Assembly: GCF_013409995.1 (NCBI RefSeq)
Contig: NZ_JACCBX010000004.1
Coordinates: 62,001-126,000 of the forward strand
Length of the DNA: 64,000 nt
Direction of reading: 5' to 3'
Source: Neobacillus driksii
Lineage (GTDB): Bacteria; Bacillota; Bacilli; Bacillales; Cytobacillaceae
In this document: positions 63,787 to 64,000 of the stretch, in pieces
Numbering within the stretch: the first letter of the stretch is position 1
Layout: each line of letters opens with the position of its first letter
Translations under genes and position numbers: made by a program
Notes under the pieces: model-generated
Database searches by the model: none
Told to the model about the DNA's origin: nothing
What the model saw: the letters and a program-made list of their open reading frames with translations, nothing else

Positions 63787-64000
63787 ATGGTGTTAAAAGT
63801 TGAAAAATTAAAAGTTAATTTTAAAACATTAGAGGAATTTAAAAAATTTAAAGAATATGGCATTCAAGAACTCTCCATGATTGAAGACTTAGAAGCAAAT
63901 ATGATTGATAATGATAGTGACTCTCCTTTTTACGGAATCTATTTCGGAGACAAACTAGTAGCTCGAATGAGTCTATATCAAATTGACGCTAAATTTGACC
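63787..64000 (+). CDS. ylbP: GNAT-family acetyltransferase YlbP (N-terminal part, cut by window edge)
   Basis: Seventy-one codons are visible (MVLKVEKLKVNFKTLEEFKKF...). They match B. subtilis YlbP closely, including YGIQELSMIEDLEANMI and SPFYGIYFGDKLVARMSLYQ, the start of a GNAT fold. The ATG is seven bases after AGGGGGAG. A TATAAT at 63748-63753 could be its -10, although no good -35 is visible. The acceptor substrate is unknown. It is divergent from panE. Confidence 0.88.
   Translation, partial: MVLKVEKLKVNFKTLEEFKKFKEYGIQELSMIEDLEANMIDNDSDSPFYGIYFGDKLVARMSLYQIDAKFD

Overview
The window is a conserved chromosomal segment of an endospore-forming Bacillaceae bacterium (Firmicutes), close to Bacillus in the broad sense (for example Bacillus, Neobacillus or Mesobacillus). 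The evidence is strong gene-order agreement with the B. subtilis ylbP-mraZ-ftsZ-sigE/sigG-divIVA-pyr-rpoZ-priA-prkC region, sporulation genes (spoIIGA, sigE, sigG, spoVD, spoVE), a meso-diaminopimelate-type MurE, bacillithiol synthesis (bshC), PyrR attenuators and a T-box leader. Nearly all genes lie on the minus strand, so the transcriptional order runs from high to low coordinates. Only ylbP (right edge, partial) and rqcH are on the plus strand. No tRNA, rRNA, CRISPR array, prophage or transposase gene was seen.

Layout in transcriptional order. 63.6-60.6 kb: panE-like gene, DUF3397 membrane protein, bshC. 60.5-40.8 kb: the division and cell-wall (dcw) cluster mraZ-rsmH-ftsL-pbpB-spoVD-murE-(MurF-like fragment)-mraY-murD-spoVE-murG-murB-divIB-ylxW-ylxX-sbp-ftsA-ftsZ. 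40.7-37.8 kb: the sporulation sigma block spoIIGA-sigE-sigG, with recognisable Spo0A/SigA and SigF/SigG-type promoters. 37.7-33.6 kb: ylmC-ylmD(pgeF)-ylmE-sepF-ylmG-ylmH-divIVA. 33.6-28.6 kb: T-box-controlled ileS, a DksA-like gene, lspA and an RluD-type pseudouridine synthase. 28.6-16.6 kb: the complete pyrimidine operon pyrR-pyrP-pyrB-pyrC-pyrAA-pyrAB-pyrK-pyrD-pyrF-pyrE with three PyrR-binding attenuators. 16.6-1 kb: rqcH (plus), yloB Ca2+-ATPase, yicC, remA, gmk, rpoZ, coaBC, priA, def, fmt, rsmB, rlmN, prpC and the start of prkC.

The core genes are ordinary, so the less expected content is between them. (1) Three non-coding elements share GGCTGTGTTAA-type inverted ends. Two have perfect 8-bp target duplications, so they are MITEs, possibly ISL3-related. 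They sit at the priA stop codon, upstream of divIVA and upstream of murE. (2) A second structured repeat family lies inside the pyrB leader, between sigE and sigG, and (shortened) between murD and spoVE. (3) An intact 151-codon gene between murE and mraY looks like an isolated N-terminal domain of MurF with no ATP-binding part. (4) The spoVD ribosome-binding site is in the loop of an 11-bp stem whose 5' arm overlaps a SigE-like promoter. (5) sigG has a hairpin covering its ribosome-binding site plus a TTG start. (6) mraZ is preceded by three 10-bp-phased GTGG repeats that look like an MraZ operator. Compared with my knowledge of B. subtilis, the cysH sulfate cluster, bpr/bpf and ylmA are absent from their usual places.

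Many start codons were placed at GTG or TTG where the Shine-Dalgarno spacing and family alignment demand it. These starts are inferences from the sequence alone.
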